The position numbers were made by a program, and so were the translations under genes. A DNA stretch of 64,000 nt from Flavobacterium sp. (lineage in GTDB: Bacteria; Bacteroidota; Bacteroidia; Flavobacteriales; Flavobacteriaceae), in assembly GCA_023259675.1 (NCBI GenBank), contig JALRGT010000011.1:32338-96337 (forward strand), given 5' to 3'. The notes under the pieces were generated by a model, which was given only the letters and a program-made list of their open reading frames with translations, ran no database searches and was not told where the DNA came from. The number at the start of each line of letters is the position of its first letter. Positions within the stretch are counted from its first letter, which is position 1. Below, piece after piece: positions 43,972 through 53,097 of the stretch.

Positions 43972-44076
43972 GTTTAAAGATTTAAAGATTTCAAAATTTA
44001 AAGATTTTCGCAGAGTCTTAAATTTTAAGATAAAGTGATTTTTTAATCTTTCAATTATTCAATCTTTCAATTAATG
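43972..44076. repeat. A/T-rich repeated motif between purK and purE
   Basis: Tandem-like tttaaagat units (43974-44005), then the motif AATTATTCAATCT with flanking ctttcaatt repeats (44047-44073). The latter runs into the last codons of purK and includes its stop. The inverse motif AGATTGAATAATT recurs after hpt at 45972-45984. Confidence 0.55.
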
Positions 44077-45223
44077 AAATTACTTTTATGGTATTCTTCA
44101 CGTCTTCGGCAATGCGTCGTGCTTCGTTCATGTCTTGGTTTACGATGGTTACGTGTCCCATTTTTCTAAAAGGACGCGTTTGTTTTTTACCGTAAATATG
44201 AGGTGTTACTCCGTTCCAGCCTAAAATAGTTTCAATGTTTTGATACACTACATCACCAGAAAACCCTTCGGAACCAACCAAATTCACCATGACACCTGCG
44301 ACTTTACTATCGGTGTTTCCCAGAGGTAAATCAAGGATAGCGCGCAAATGGTTTTCGAATTGTGAAGTAAAACTGGCTTCAATAGAATAATGTCCCGAAT
44401 TGTGTGGTCTTGGAGCTACTTCGTTTACTAATATTTTATCGTCTTCGGTTTGGAACATTTCCACGGCCAATAATCCAACATGATTGAATTTTTCCGAAAC
44501 ATTCAGGGCGATTGCTCTGGCATTTTCGGCCACTTTGTCGTCTATTCTAGCCGGACAAATCACATATTCTACTTGGTTGGCTTCGGGATGAAATTCCATT
44601 TCAACGACTGGATAGGTTTTTATTTCGCCAGAAGGATTACGGCAAACGATCACCGCTAATTCATTTTTGAACGGAATCATATCCTCTGCAATACATTCCA
44701 CGTTAGGAAGATTCTCAAAGTCCGAAGTAGCGCGAATCACTTTTACGCCATTTCCGTCATAACCAAATTCGGTACATTTCCAGATAAATGGAATTAAAAT
44801 TTCTTCGAGTTCTACGGCTTTTTGGAGCGCATGTAAATCTTCAAAGCGGGTATGAGCTGCTGTTGGGATGTTATTTTGACTGTAGAAATCTTTCTGGATT
44901 CCCTTGTTTTGAATGAGTTGCAATGTTTTTGGAGAAGGATATACTTTTAACCCTTCCTCTTCTAATTTAATTAATGCCTCCAGATTTACGAGTTCGATTT
45001 CGAAAGTCAGTACATCAACTTGTTTTCCGAAGTTGTACACGGTTTCAAAATCCATTAAATCGCCTTGAAAGAATTTGTTGCAAGCAATTCGGCTTGGAGC
45101 TTCTTCGCTTGGGTCTAAAACATAAGTTTGGATATCGAATTTTCGAGTGTCAAATAATAACATTTTACCCAGTTGACCACCTCCTAAAATTCCTAATTTA
45201 AAATCAGAAGAAAAATAATTCAT
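44051..45223 (-). CDS. purK: N5-carboxyaminoimidazole ribonucleotide synthetase
   Basis: ATP-grasp enzyme that carboxylates AIR with bicarbonate to N5-CAIR, the substrate of PurE downstream. It is 390 aa from ATG 45223; a TTG 12 bp upstream is less likely. Motifs: LGILGGGQLGKML near the N-terminus (PreATP-grasp), FIWKCTEFGYDGNGVKVI (ATP site) and VNEVAPRPHNSGHYSIEA near residue 265. The last seven codons and the stop fall in an A/T-rich repeat, so the extreme C-terminus may vary between strains. A TATCTTTG -7 box lies 23 bp upstream. Confidence 0.97.
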   Translation of the reverse strand: MNYFSSDFKLGILGGGQLGKMLLFDTRKFDIQTYVLDPSEEAPSRIACNKFFQGDLMDFETVYNFGKQVDVLTFEIELVNLEALIKLEEEGLKVYPSPKTLQLIQNKGIQKDFYSQNNIPTAAHTRFEDLHALQKAVELEEILIPFIWKCTEFGYDGNGVKVIRATSDFENLPNVECIAEDMIPFKNELAVIVCRNPSGEIKTYPVVEMEFHPEANQVEYVICPARIDDKVAENARAIALNVSEKFNHVGLLAVEMFQTEDDKILVNEVAPRPHNSGHYSIEASFTSQFENHLRAILDLPLGNTDSKVAGVMVNLVGSEGFSGDVVYQNIETILGWNGVTPHIYGKKQTRPFRKMGHVTIVNQDMNEARRIAEDVKNTIKVISLIERLNN

Positions 45224-45246
45224 TTGTATTGCCAATTTATTGGAAG

Positions 45247-45254
45247 CAAAGATA
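45247..45254 (-). promoter_or_regulatory. -7 box for purK-purE
   Basis: Minus-strand TATCTTTG, an exact consensus match, 23 bp before the purK ATG; same sequence as the hpt and riboswitch -7 boxes. Confidence 0.55.
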
Positions 45255-45380
45255 CTTTATAATGGTTGAATAGGAAAATGCAATTTTATTTTCCTTTTAA
45301 ATTCTCTTTCCATTTTCAACGGAAAAATCGTTTTTTAGGTTGTAAATACTTAAAACCACAAATTCCCAATCGATTATCAA

Positions 45381-45407
45381 TTGTCAAATCCGAATTCTGT
45401 ATCTTTG
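45381..45407 (+). promoter_or_regulatory. hpt promoter
   Basis: TTG (45381-45383), 16-bp spacer, TATCTTTG (45400-45407). It shows that upstream in-frame codons from 45381 are not translated and supports the GTG start at 45432, 24 bp after the box. Confidence 0.65.
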
Positions 45408-45431
45408 CACATTATTTTAAATGCGTCAATA

Positions 45432-45962
45432 GTGATTCAACTTCACGATAAACAATTTGTTCCGTTTATTTCTGCCCAAGAAATTGCTTTTGCCATCAAC
45501 CAAATGGCCGAACAGATAGCTTCTGATTTTGCGGATGAAACACCGGTATTTGTAGGTGTTTTGAATGGTTCTTTTATGGTGGTTTCAGATTTTATGAAAT
45601 ACTATAAAAAGCCGTGTGAAGTGTCTTTTGTAAAAATGGCTTCTTATGATGGTATTGCGTCAACGAATGAAGTGAAAGAATTGATCGGTTTGAATCAGGA
45701 CTTAACTGGGCGAACCGTTATTGTTATTGAGGATATTATTGATACTGGGAACACTTTGGCCGAGTTGAAATCGCTTTTCAAAAAGCAAAAGGTAAAACAT
45801 TTTAAAATAGCGACACTTTTTTTGAAGCCGGAGGCCTATAAAAAAGACATCAAATTAGATTATGTAGGGATTCGAATCCCGAATAAATTTATAGTAGGTT
45901 TTGGTTTGGATTATGATGGTCTAGGCAGAAATTTACCCGAAGTATATCAGTTGTTAGATTGA
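45432..45962 (+). CDS. hpt: Hypoxanthine phosphoribosyltransferase
   Basis: Purine salvage: converts hypoxanthine or guanine plus PRPP to IMP or GMP. The PRPP-binding loop VIVIEDIIDTGNTLAEL is near residues 98-114, and VGVLNGSFMV (about 37-46) and the C-terminal FIVGFGLDYDGLGRNLPEVY also match. I chose GTG 45432 (176 aa, VIQLHDKQF...) because the codons further upstream lie in the promoter. The stop codon sits in an AGATTGAA-type repeat. Gene order hpt-adk-obgE is typical of flavobacteria. Confidence 0.95.
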   Translation: MIQLHDKQFVPFISAQEIAFAINQMAEQIASDFADETPVFVGVLNGSFMVVSDFMKYYKKPCEVSFVKMASYDGIASTNEVKELIGLNQDLTGRTVIVIEDIIDTGNTLAELKSLFKKQKVKHFKIATLFLKPEAYKKDIKLDYVGIRIPNKFIVGFGLDYDGLGRNLPEVYQLLD

Positions 45963-45964
45963 AA

Positions 45965-46060
45965 TATTAAAAGATTGAATAATTAAATAAATAAAAAACG
46001 ATTGAATAATTTTATAAATTAAGAGGTCTAAAATCTTTTAATTTTTAAATTTTTCAATCA
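45965..46060. repeat. A/T-rich repeat between hpt and adk
   Basis: Two near-copies of gattgaataatt (45973-45984 and 46000-46011), the reverse complement of the motif at the 3' end of purK, followed by tctaaaatcttttaattt-type runs. Confidence 0.5.
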
Positions 46061-46078
46061 TTAAATTAAAAAGAGAAT

Positions 46079-46651
46079 ATGATTAACATTGTTTTATTTG
46101 GGAAACCAGGTGCAGGAAAAGGAACACAAGCAGAGTTTTTGAAAGGAAAATACAATTTGACGCATCTTTCTACAGGAGATATCTTTAGATATAACATTAA
46201 AAATGAGACGGAATTGGGGAAATTAGCCAAAACCTATATTGATAATGGTGAATTGGTGCCTGATGAGGTAACGATTAAAATGTTGGAAAGTGAAGTGGAT
46301 AATAATCCAGATTCTGCTGGTTTTTTATTTGATGGTTTTCCAAGAACAATAGCTCAAGCACAAGCCTTGGATGCTTTCTTGACTTCTAAAAATGAAAAAA
46401 TAACCGCTACCATTGCTTTAGAGGCTGATGATGAAATTTTAGTGGCTCGTTTGTTGGAAAGAGGAAAAACCAGCGGAAGATCTGACGATCAGGACGAAGA
46501 AAAAATTCGTAACAGATATCAGGAATACAACGAAAAAACTGCTCCATTAATGGATTATTATAGTGGTCAAAACAAATTTTATGCGGTAAACGGAATTGGT
46601 TCCATTGCTGAAATTACAGAGCGTTTGAGTAGCGTTATTGATAATTTATAA
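46079..46651 (+). CDS. adk: Adenylate kinase
   Basis: Interconverts ATP, AMP and 2 ADP. P-loop GKPGAGKGTQ (residues 8-17), AMP-site motif LSTGDIFRYNI (about 31-41) and FDGFPRTIAQAQ (about 83-94). It is 190 aa: the short form with a small LID segment (RLLERGKTSGRSDDQDEEKIRNR) and no zinc-finger cysteines. It lies between hpt and a CNNM transporter gene 34 bp downstream. Confidence 0.97.
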   Translation: MINIVLFGKPGAGKGTQAEFLKGKYNLTHLSTGDIFRYNIKNETELGKLAKTYIDNGELVPDEVTIKMLESEVDNNPDSAGFLFDGFPRTIAQAQALDAFLTSKNEKITATIALEADDEILVARLLERGKTSGRSDDQDEEKIRNRYQEYNEKTAPLMDYYSGQNKFYAVNGIGSIAEITERLSSVIDNL

Positions 46652-46685
46652 TAACAATCACATCAAAATAAGGTTATAAAAAAAT

Positions 46686-47957
46686 ATGGAAATAGTAATT
46701 ATACTTTTTCTGATTTTGTTAAACGGACTTTTTTCCATGTCTGAAATTGCTTTAATTTCTGCCAGAAAGAGTAGATTAGAGACGTCGGCGAAAAAAGGAA
46801 ACAAAAACGCCCAAACGGCACTGGAATTAGCCAATTCGCCAAACAAGTTTTTGTCTACGGTTCAAATAGGGATTACCCTAATCGGGATTTTGACCGGTAT
46901 TTACAGTGGGGACAAAATCACTACCGATGTTGAGTTTTTCGTGAGTTCGTTTGCAATTTTGAAACCTTATGCGGCTACTATTGCAGTAGGAATTGTGGTT
47001 GTAATTTTGACTTTCTTTTCCTTAGTGTTAGGAGAGTTATTACCCAAAAGAATTGGATTGAATTATCCGGAAACGATAGCAAAAGCGGTAGCCTTTCCTA
47101 TGAAAATAGTTTCTATCGTGACGGCGCCTTTTATTTGGATGTTGACACATTCAACTGAGTTTTTGTTGAAGCTTTTGCAAATCAAACCTTCCGCAGACGG
47201 TAAAGTGACCGAAGAGGAAATTAAAGCCATTATTAAAGAAGGTACTGAAGTAGGGGAAGTGCAAGAAATTGAGCAAGATATTGTGGAACGTGTGTTTCAT
47301 ATTGGAGATCGAAAAATTAATTCTTTGATGACGCATAGAAAATCGGTGGTCATGTTACCATTAGAATCTAGTAAAGCTCAAGTTAGAGAATTTATGCTCA
47401 AAGAATTGCATTCTATTTATCCGGTTTATAAAGATAATTATGACGAGATTGTTGGGGTAGTAAATCTGAAAAGTATTTTCGCCCATATTGATGACGAAAA
47501 CTTCAATTTGCCTAGCATCATGATTGACACTCCTTATTTGATGGAACATACCACAGCTTACAAGGCGTTGGAAAAGTTCAAAAAGACGGGGATTCACTAT
47601 GCAGTTGTGGCCGACGAATACGGAATTTTCCAAGGGATAATCACGTTAAATGATATTTTGGAAGCGTTGGTAGGGAATGCTTCCGATTTTTATAAAGAGG
47701 ATTTTAAATTAGTCCAAAGAGAAGACGGAACATGGTTGGTTGACGGGCATTATTCGCTACATGATTTTCTAACCTATTTTGAATTGGATGAATTGATTAA
47801 TGATTATGACGTGACTACGGTTAGCGGATTGATAATGACGGAACTTTCACATATTCCGAAACAAGGGGAGAAATTGATATGGCATCGTTTTGAATTAGAG
47901 GTGATTGACATGGACGGGGTGAAGATTGATAAAGTATTGGTGAAAGCCTTAAAATAA
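46686..47957 (+). CDS. CNNM/CorC (HlyC) family transporter-like protein
   Basis: A 423-aa protein of the former hemolysin family, now thought to export Mg2+ or Co2+. Domains: DUF21 membrane part with about four helices (residues 1-180, opening MEIVIILFLILLNGLFSMSEIAL), two CBS domains (about 200-330) and a C-terminal CorC_HlyC domain (about 340-420, DGTWLVDGHYSLHDF). EEIKAIIKEGTEVGEVQEIEQDIVERVF links membrane and CBS parts, as in the family. It is inserted between adk and obgE with 34- and 55-bp gaps, so it may share their transcript. Ion specificity is not readable. Confidence 0.93.
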   Translation: MEIVIILFLILLNGLFSMSEIALISARKSRLETSAKKGNKNAQTALELANSPNKFLSTVQIGITLIGILTGIYSGDKITTDVEFFVSSFAILKPYAATIAVGIVVVILTFFSLVLGELLPKRIGLNYPETIAKAVAFPMKIVSIVTAPFIWMLTHSTEFLLKLLQIKPSADGKVTEEEIKAIIKEGTEVGEVQEIEQDIVERVFHIGDRKINSLMTHRKSVVMLPLESSKAQVREFMLKELHSIYPVYKDNYDEIVGVVNLKSIFAHIDDENFNLPSIMIDTPYLMEHTTAYKALEKFKKTGIHYAVVADEYGIFQGIITLNDILEALVGNASDFYKEDFKLVQREDGTWLVDGHYSLHDFLTYFELDELINDYDVTTVSGLIMTELSHIPKQGEKLIWHRFELEVIDMDGVKIDKVLVKALK

Positions 47958-48012
47958 TAGTGTTCAGTAATCAGCAAACAAACTGATCACTGACCACTGA
48001 AAACTAAAAAAA

Positions 48013-49014
48013 ATGACAGAGGGGAATTTTGTAGATTACGTTAAAATATTTGTTTCTTCGGGAAAAGGGGGAAAAGGATCTACGCATTTACACAGAGAAA
48101 AATTTATTGAAAAAGGTGGTCCGGATGGTGGAGACGGTGGCCGTGGTGGACACGTGATTTTGGTGGGAAATAAAGGACTTTGGACTTTGTTTCACCTTAA
48201 ATTTGCCCGACACATTAAAGCAGGACATGGAGGTGATGGAGGAGGTGACCGGAGTACAGGTGCCGATGGTGATGATAAATTCATTGAGGTGCCATTGGGA
48301 ACTGTTGTGAAGGACAAAGAAACCGGAGAAACTTTATTCGAAATCACCGAAGATGGAGAACGTCAAATTCTTTCTCGCGGAGGAAAAGGAGGATTAGGAA
48401 ACTGGCACTTTAGAAGTTCGACCAATCAAACACCACGTTATGCACAACCGGGTTTACCGGGAACCGAAATGGATGTGATTTTAGAATTGAAAGTTCTGGC
48501 CGATGTTGGATTAGTAGGTTTTCCTAATGCTGGAAAATCGACTCTATTATCTGTATTGACTTCAGCGAAACCTAAGATTGCCGATTATCCGTTTACGACT
48601 TTAAAGCCTAACTTAGGAATTGTAGCCTACAGAGATTTTCAATCTTTTGTGATTGCCGATATTCCGGGGATTATCGAAGGTGCTGCCGAAGGAAAAGGAT
48701 TGGGGCATTATTTCTTGCGCCATATCGAACGTAATTCGACGTTGTTGTTTTTGGTTCCAGTGGACACGCCAGACATTAAAGGAGAATATGATATTCTGGT
48801 TAATGAATTGACCAAATACAATCCGGAGATGTTAGACAAAGAACGACTTTTGGTAATCTCTAAATGTGATATGCTGGACGACGAATTGAAAGCAGAATTG
48901 AAAACGGAATTGGATGTTGCTTTCAAAGATGTTCCTTATATGTTTATTTCTTCTGTAGCCCAACAAGGTTTAACAGAGTTGAAAGACAAACTTTGGAAAA
49001 TGTTGAATGATTAA
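48013..49014 (+). CDS. obgE: GTPase Obg
   Basis: Essential ribosome-associated GTPase involved in 50S assembly and stress control. Glycine-rich Obg domain (residues 5-160, with [14 protein letters not shown]) and G domain: G1 [11 protein letters not shown] (169-179), G2 TTLKPNLG region, G3 DIPGIIEG, G4 SKCD. It is 333 aa and lacks the C-terminal OCT domain found in some phyla, which is normal for Bacteroidota. Last gene of the hpt-adk-CNNM-obgE run; a strong terminator follows. Confidence 0.97.
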   Translation: MTEGNFVDYVKIFVSSGKGGKGSTHLHREKFIEKGGPDGGDGGRGGHVILVGNKGLWTLFHLKFARHIKAGHGGDGGGDRSTGADGDDKFIEVPLGTVVKDKETGETLFEITEDGERQILSRGGKGGLGNWHFRSSTNQTPRYAQPGLPGTEMDVILELKVLADVGLVGFPNAGKSTLLSVLTSAKPKIADYPFTTLKPNLGIVAYRDFQSFVIADIPGIIEGAAEGKGLGHYFLRHIERNSTLLFLVPVDTPDIKGEYDILVNELTKYNPEMLDKERLLVISKCDMLDDELKAELKTELDVAFKDVPYMFISSVAQQGLTELKDKLWKMLND

Positions 49015-49034
49015 GTAGCATTACTACAATATAT

Positions 49035-49071
49035 AAAAACCACTACCGAATTAAATTCGTTAGTGGTTTTT
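49035..49071. terminator. Bidirectional terminator
   Basis: 11-bp arms AAAAACCACTA and TAGTGGTTTTT, between the converging obgE and glycosyltransferase genes. Confidence 0.85.
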
Positions 49072-49082
49072 GTTTTTATAGA

Positions 49083-50075
49083 TTATCTGTTGTTATACGT
49101 ATCAAACAAATACTCCAGTGTTTCGGGAATGTTATTGGCTTGCATTTTGGGATATATGATGTCTTGATTGAGCCAGTTTTCAATAATAAGTTCGAAGTTT
49201 TTTCCCACTTCATACACAACGGGAACACCTAGTTTTTTTAGGGCGGCAGCATTGCACTCTTGCTCGTAATGATCTCTGATAGGAATGCTTAAAATTTTTT
49301 TTTCAAGGTATAAAGCTTCGGCAGGAGTTTCAAATCCCCCTCCGGTAATGATGCCTTCACAAGAAATTAAACTCTCATTGAAATTTTTCTGGTTCACAGG
49401 AAAATAGGTAATGTTACCAATCGTGTGTTTGAATTCAACACTGTCCAAAAACCAATGAAAATGCACCTCGGGTAATTTGTTGAACGCTTTTTCTAAACAA
49501 TCTTTATCGAATGAGGGAAGGTAAACGGTAATATGATTTAAGTTGGTTGGCGTGGCCTGAACAATTTGGTCTTTGATGATGGGAGGATGAATGAAAGAAT
49601 CGTATTTTTCAAAATGCAATCCGATGTTTTTAGGCGATGGAGCATAATGCTTTAGAATCATTTCGCCCATTAGACTTTTTTTTGGGGATCTTGGCGTATT
49701 AGGAGATATAAAACTGGCTTGGTGCCCAAATTGTACCGAATGGATCTTTTGCAGTTTACAAGCCAATGCAGTGATTGAATCAAAATCATTGATGACAACA
49801 TCATAGTCTTTTAAAGGTAAATTATCGGCATCTTTATATATTTGGCGTGGTCGAATATTTTTAGCGATATCCCAATAGTTTAAGCCGCCACATTTGCTGT
49901 AATGAAGACTGCAGCCTTTGCTTCGGAATTTTATGGGCAAATCAATATCCAGACTCGCATTACTGCCACTTAAAAAGAAATCTACGTCACCAAATTTTTT
50001 TAAATATGGATAGAGTTGTGTCGCTCTACTAATGTGTCCGTTTCCGGTAGCTTGAATCGCATAAAATATTTTCAT
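49083..50075 (-). CDS. GT28-like glycosyltransferase
   Basis: A 330-aa GT-B fold protein. N-terminal IFYAIQATGNGHISRATQLYPYL matches the G-x-G-H-x-x-R start of the MurG/UGT-like and MJ1255-type family. The C-terminal nucleotide-sugar region has ISCEGIITGGGFETPAEALYLEKKILSIP (about 232-260), the usual GG-x-x-T-x-x-E site. No signal peptide or membrane helix. Sugar donor and acceptor are unknown; glycolipid or cell-surface glycan synthesis is likely for the family. It is monocistronic between two convergent or divergent neighbours. Confidence 0.85.
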   Translation of the reverse strand: MKIFYAIQATGNGHISRATQLYPYLKKFGDVDFFLSGSNASLDIDLPIKFRSKGCSLHYSKCGGLNYWDIAKNIRPRQIYKDADNLPLKDYDVVINDFDSITALACKLQKIHSVQFGHQASFISPNTPRSPKKSLMGEMILKHYAPSPKNIGLHFEKYDSFIHPPIIKDQIVQATPTNLNHITVYLPSFDKDCLEKAFNKLPEVHFHWFLDSVEFKHTIGNITYFPVNQKNFNESLISCEGIITGGGFETPAEALYLEKKILSIPIRDHYEQECNAAALKKLGVPVVYEVGKNFELIIENWLNQDIIYPKMQANNIPETLEYLFDTYNNR

Positions 50076-50250
50076 AAATGGGTGTTGTAAAGGAGGATAT
50101 TGGTGTTTTTTTAAATTATTTTGCTCCTTAGGTTCTAATTACGAAAGTAATAGTGTTGTGTTAGGATAAAGTGTTTTAAACTTTGCTATTGTATTATTTT
50201 TTCGGGATTTAGGTTAAATAAAAAATCTTTAGAATCCTTTAAAATTTCCT

Positions 50251-50258
50251 TATTTTTG
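50251..50258 (+). promoter_or_regulatory. -7 box 4 nt before ATG (leaderless candidate)
   Basis: TATTTTTG ends exactly 4 nt before ATG 50263, as seen at three other genes in the window. No -33 TTG found. Confidence 0.45.
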
Positions 50259-50262
50259 AAAA

Positions 50263-50955
50263 ATGAAACACACTCTGCTTGCCTTAATTTTATTTCCTCT
50301 ACTTATTTTTTCTCAAATAAATGTTGAGAAAGCCCAACAGTTATTTGAAGATGGAAAATTTGACCAGGCCAAACCGATGTTTGAAGCACTTCTGAAAAAA
50401 AATCCATCCAACATAAAAGTCATGGAATATTTAGGGGATATTGCAGGTCACAATAAAGCCTGGGATGATGCGCTATTGTATTATGGAAAACTAAAGATTG
50501 CCAAACCTGCAGAAGCCAATTATTGTTTTAAATATGGTGGTGTTTTAGGAATGAAAGCATTGGAAGTGAATAAATTCAGGGCTTTAGGTATGATTGATGA
50601 AGTGCGGGGCAATTTTGAGAAAGCGATAACTTTAAACCCTAAACACATCGAAGCGAGATGGGCTTTGATTGAATTGAATCTAAAACTTCCTGGTTTTTTA
50701 GGCGGAAGTGAAAAAAAAGCCATTCAATATTCGAGTGAGTTGTCTCGGATTTCAGCTGTTGACGGCTATTTGTCCAGAGGACATATAGAAGAATATTTCA
50801 AAAGATATGCTGTTGCCGAACAGCAATATAAAAAAGCAATTGCGGTTGGTAATTCGAAAAAAAGTTATCAAATGTTGGCTAATTTATATGCCAATAAAAT
50901 GAACGCACCAGATAAAGCGAAGTCAGTTTTAGAGGAATTTAAAAGAAAGGGATAA
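50263..50955 (+). CDS. Exported TPR-repeat protein
   Basis: A signal peptide (residues 1-17, ending LIFSQ) is followed by tetratricopeptide repeats: AQQLFEDGKFDQAKPMFEALLKKNP, DALLYYGKL, ARWALIELN and VAEQQYKKAIAV. Two or three degenerate repeats continue to the C-terminus. It is 230 aa and presumably a periplasmic scaffold; no enzymatic motif. It lies 38 bp before mpl on the same strand and may be co-transcribed with it. A specific partner cannot be named. Confidence 0.85.
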   Translation: MKHTLLALILFPLLIFSQINVEKAQQLFEDGKFDQAKPMFEALLKKNPSNIKVMEYLGDIAGHNKAWDDALLYYGKLKIAKPAEANYCFKYGGVLGMKALEVNKFRALGMIDEVRGNFEKAITLNPKHIEARWALIELNLKLPGFLGGSEKKAIQYSSELSRISAVDGYLSRGHIEEYFKRYAVAEQQYKKAIAVGNSKKSYQMLANLYANKMNAPDKAKSVLEEFKRKG

Positions 50956-50993
50956 AGGTAAATTAAAAATAAATTACGCATAAGCGAATCTAT

Positions 50994-52349
50994 ATGAAGA
51001 CACATTTTATAGCCATAGGAGGAAGTGCCATGCACAATCTGGCTTTAGCATTACACAATAAAGGCTATCAAGTTACAGGAAGTGATGACGCTATTTTTGA
51101 ACCCTCAAAATCAAGATTGGACAAGAAAGGAATTTTACCGGCGGAAATGGGTTGGTTTCCGGAAAAAATCACCTCCGATATTGAGGCGGTAATTTTGGGC
51201 ATGCACGCCAAAGCCGATAATCCAGAATTGTTGAAAGCACAGCAGTTAGGATTGAAAATTTATTCCTATCCAGAGTTTTTATACGAACAGTCTAAAAATA
51301 AAACCCGTGTGGTTATTGGTGGTTCCCATGGAAAAACGACCATCACTTCAATGATTTTACATGTGATGCATTATCACGGAATTGAAGTAGATTATATGGT
51401 GGGGGCACAACTCGAAGGGTTTGATACTATGGTGCATCTTACCGAAGAGAATGATTTTATGGTTTTGGAAGGGGATGAATATTTGTCTTCTCCAATTGAT
51501 AGACGACCAAAATTTCATTTGTATCAACCTAATATTGCCTTGATTTCTGGAATTGCCTGGGATCATATCAATGTTTTTCCAACGTATGAGAATTATGTGG
51601 AGCAATTTGAAATTTTTATCAATAAGATTACCAATGGCGGAATTTTGGTTTACAATGAAAATGATCCAGAAGTAAAACGTGTGGCGGAAGCGGCAACCAA
51701 TCCAATTCGAAAATTATCCTATCACACTCCAGAGTACAGTGTGAGTGATGGAGTAACATTGCTGGAAACTCCGGAAGGAGCCATGCCAATTGAAGTTTTT
51801 GGAGCGCATAATTTGAATAATTTGGCTGGTGCCAAATGGATTTGTCAAAACATGGGAGTTGATGAAGCCGATTTTTATGAAGCCATTGCCAGTTTTAAAG
51901 GTGCTTCCAAACGATTGGAAAAAATAGCCGAAAGCAAAGGCAAAGTTGCTTATAAAGATTTTGCCCATTCACCAAGTAAAGTGGCGGCAACAACCAAAGC
52001 GGTCAAAGAACAATACCCGAATCGCACTTTGGTAGCCTGTTTAGAGTTGCATACTTACAGTAGTTTGAATGCGGAATTTTTAAAAGAATATGAAGGCGCA
52101 TTAGAATATGCTGATGTTGCCGTAGTTTTTTATTCTCCTGATGCAGTAAAAATTAAACAACTGGAGGAAGTGACTTATGAGCAAATCGCCAAAGCTTTTA
52201 ATCGTAAAGATTTGATTATTTATACCAATCCAAAAGATTTCAAGGATTATTTGTTTGACCTAAATCTGGAAAATTCAGCGTTGTTGTTGATGAGTTCCGG
52301 AAATTATGGTGGATTGAATTTTGATGAAGTCAAAGTGTTAATTGGTTAA
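50994..52349 (+). CDS. mpl: Murein tripeptide ligase-like Mur ligase
   Basis: ATP-dependent Mur ligase of the Mpl type, which joins recycled tripeptide (L-Ala-gamma-D-Glu-mDAP) to UDP-MurNAc. N-terminal Rossmann domain FIAIGGSAMHNLALAL (lacking the usual GxGGxGM of MurC, as in Mpl), P-loop GGSHGKTT (residues 109-116), central domain with EGDEYLSSPIDRRPKF and DHINVFPTYENY, and C-terminal ligase domain with KDFAHSPSKV. At 451 aa it is the right length. MurC is the alternative, but the motifs favour Mpl. Confidence 0.9.
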   Translation: MKTHFIAIGGSAMHNLALALHNKGYQVTGSDDAIFEPSKSRLDKKGILPAEMGWFPEKITSDIEAVILGMHAKADNPELLKAQQLGLKIYSYPEFLYEQSKNKTRVVIGGSHGKTTITSMILHVMHYHGIEVDYMVGAQLEGFDTMVHLTEENDFMVLEGDEYLSSPIDRRPKFHLYQPNIALISGIAWDHINVFPTYENYVEQFEIFINKITNGGILVYNENDPEVKRVAEAATNPIRKLSYHTPEYSVSDGVTLLETPEGAMPIEVFGAHNLNNLAGAKWICQNMGVDEADFYEAIASFKGASKRLEKIAESKGKVAYKDFAHSPSKVAATTKAVKEQYPNRTLVACLELHTYSSLNAEFLKEYEGALEYADVAVVFYSPDAVKIKQLEEVTYEQIAKAFNRKDLIIYTNPKDFKDYLFDLNLENSALLLMSSGNYGGLNFDEVKVLIG

Positions 52350-52399
52350 GTAAAGCATGTAACAAACGAATGTTGAATTTTTAATCTCAAATGTTTTAA

Positions 52400-53092
52400 A
52401 TGGAAAATTCTTCATTCCCCATTCGCAGTTGGTCCGAGGATGATAAACCTCGAGAAAAACTGATGCTTAAAGGCAAGAGTGTTCTTAGTGATGCCGAATT
52501 GATTGCCATTCTAATCGGTTCTGGAAGTAGAGAAGAATCGGCGGTGGAATTGAGTAAAAAAATCCTCAAAAGTGTAGATAATAATCTCAACGCTTTAGGG
52601 AAATTATCGATTACTCAATTGATGAATTTTAAAGGAATTGGAGAAGCCAAAGCAATATCTATTATTGCAGCATTAGAGTTGGGAAGAAGGAGAAGAGGAG
52701 AGGAAGCAATAGAACTAACCAAAATCACTTCTAGTAAAATAGTTTTTGAGGTGATGCAGCCTATCATCGGAGAATTACCACATGAGGAATTTTGGATTTT
52801 GTATTTGAATAATTCTAATAAAATAATTTCGAAAGTACAGTTGAGTATTGGTGGGATTACCGGAACTTTGGTTGATGTTCGATTGGTTTTTAAAATGGCA
52901 CTCGAAAAAGGAGCCACAGGATTGATTCTGTGTCACAATCACCCGTCAGGAACATTGACGCCAAGTGATGCCGATAAACAAATTACCCGTAAACTGAAGT
53001 TAGCAGGCAATAACCTAGAAATAAAAGTGTTGGACCATTTAATTGTAACCGAAACAAATTACTTTAGTTTTGTGGACGAGGGAATATTTTAA
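52400..53092 (+). CDS. radC: RadC family JAB-domain protein
   Basis: A 230-aa protein with an N-terminal helix-hairpin-helix region (about residues 10-100, LMNFKGIGEAKAISIIAALELGRR) and a C-terminal JAMM/MPN domain with metal motif HNHPSGTLTPSDAD (about 176-189). The name comes from an old link to DNA repair that is now doubted; the biochemical function is unknown. Complete and unremarkable. It lies 5 bp before the yjjG-like gene, so the two are probably one transcript. Confidence 0.93.
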   Translation: MENSSFPIRSWSEDDKPREKLMLKGKSVLSDAELIAILIGSGSREESAVELSKKILKSVDNNLNALGKLSITQLMNFKGIGEAKAISIIAALELGRRRRGEEAIELTKITSSKIVFEVMQPIIGELPHEEFWILYLNNSNKIISKVQLSIGGITGTLVDVRLVFKMALEKGATGLILCHNHPSGTLTPSDADKQITRKLKLAGNNLEIKVLDHLIVTETNYFSFVDEGIF

Positions 53093-53097
53093 ATAAA

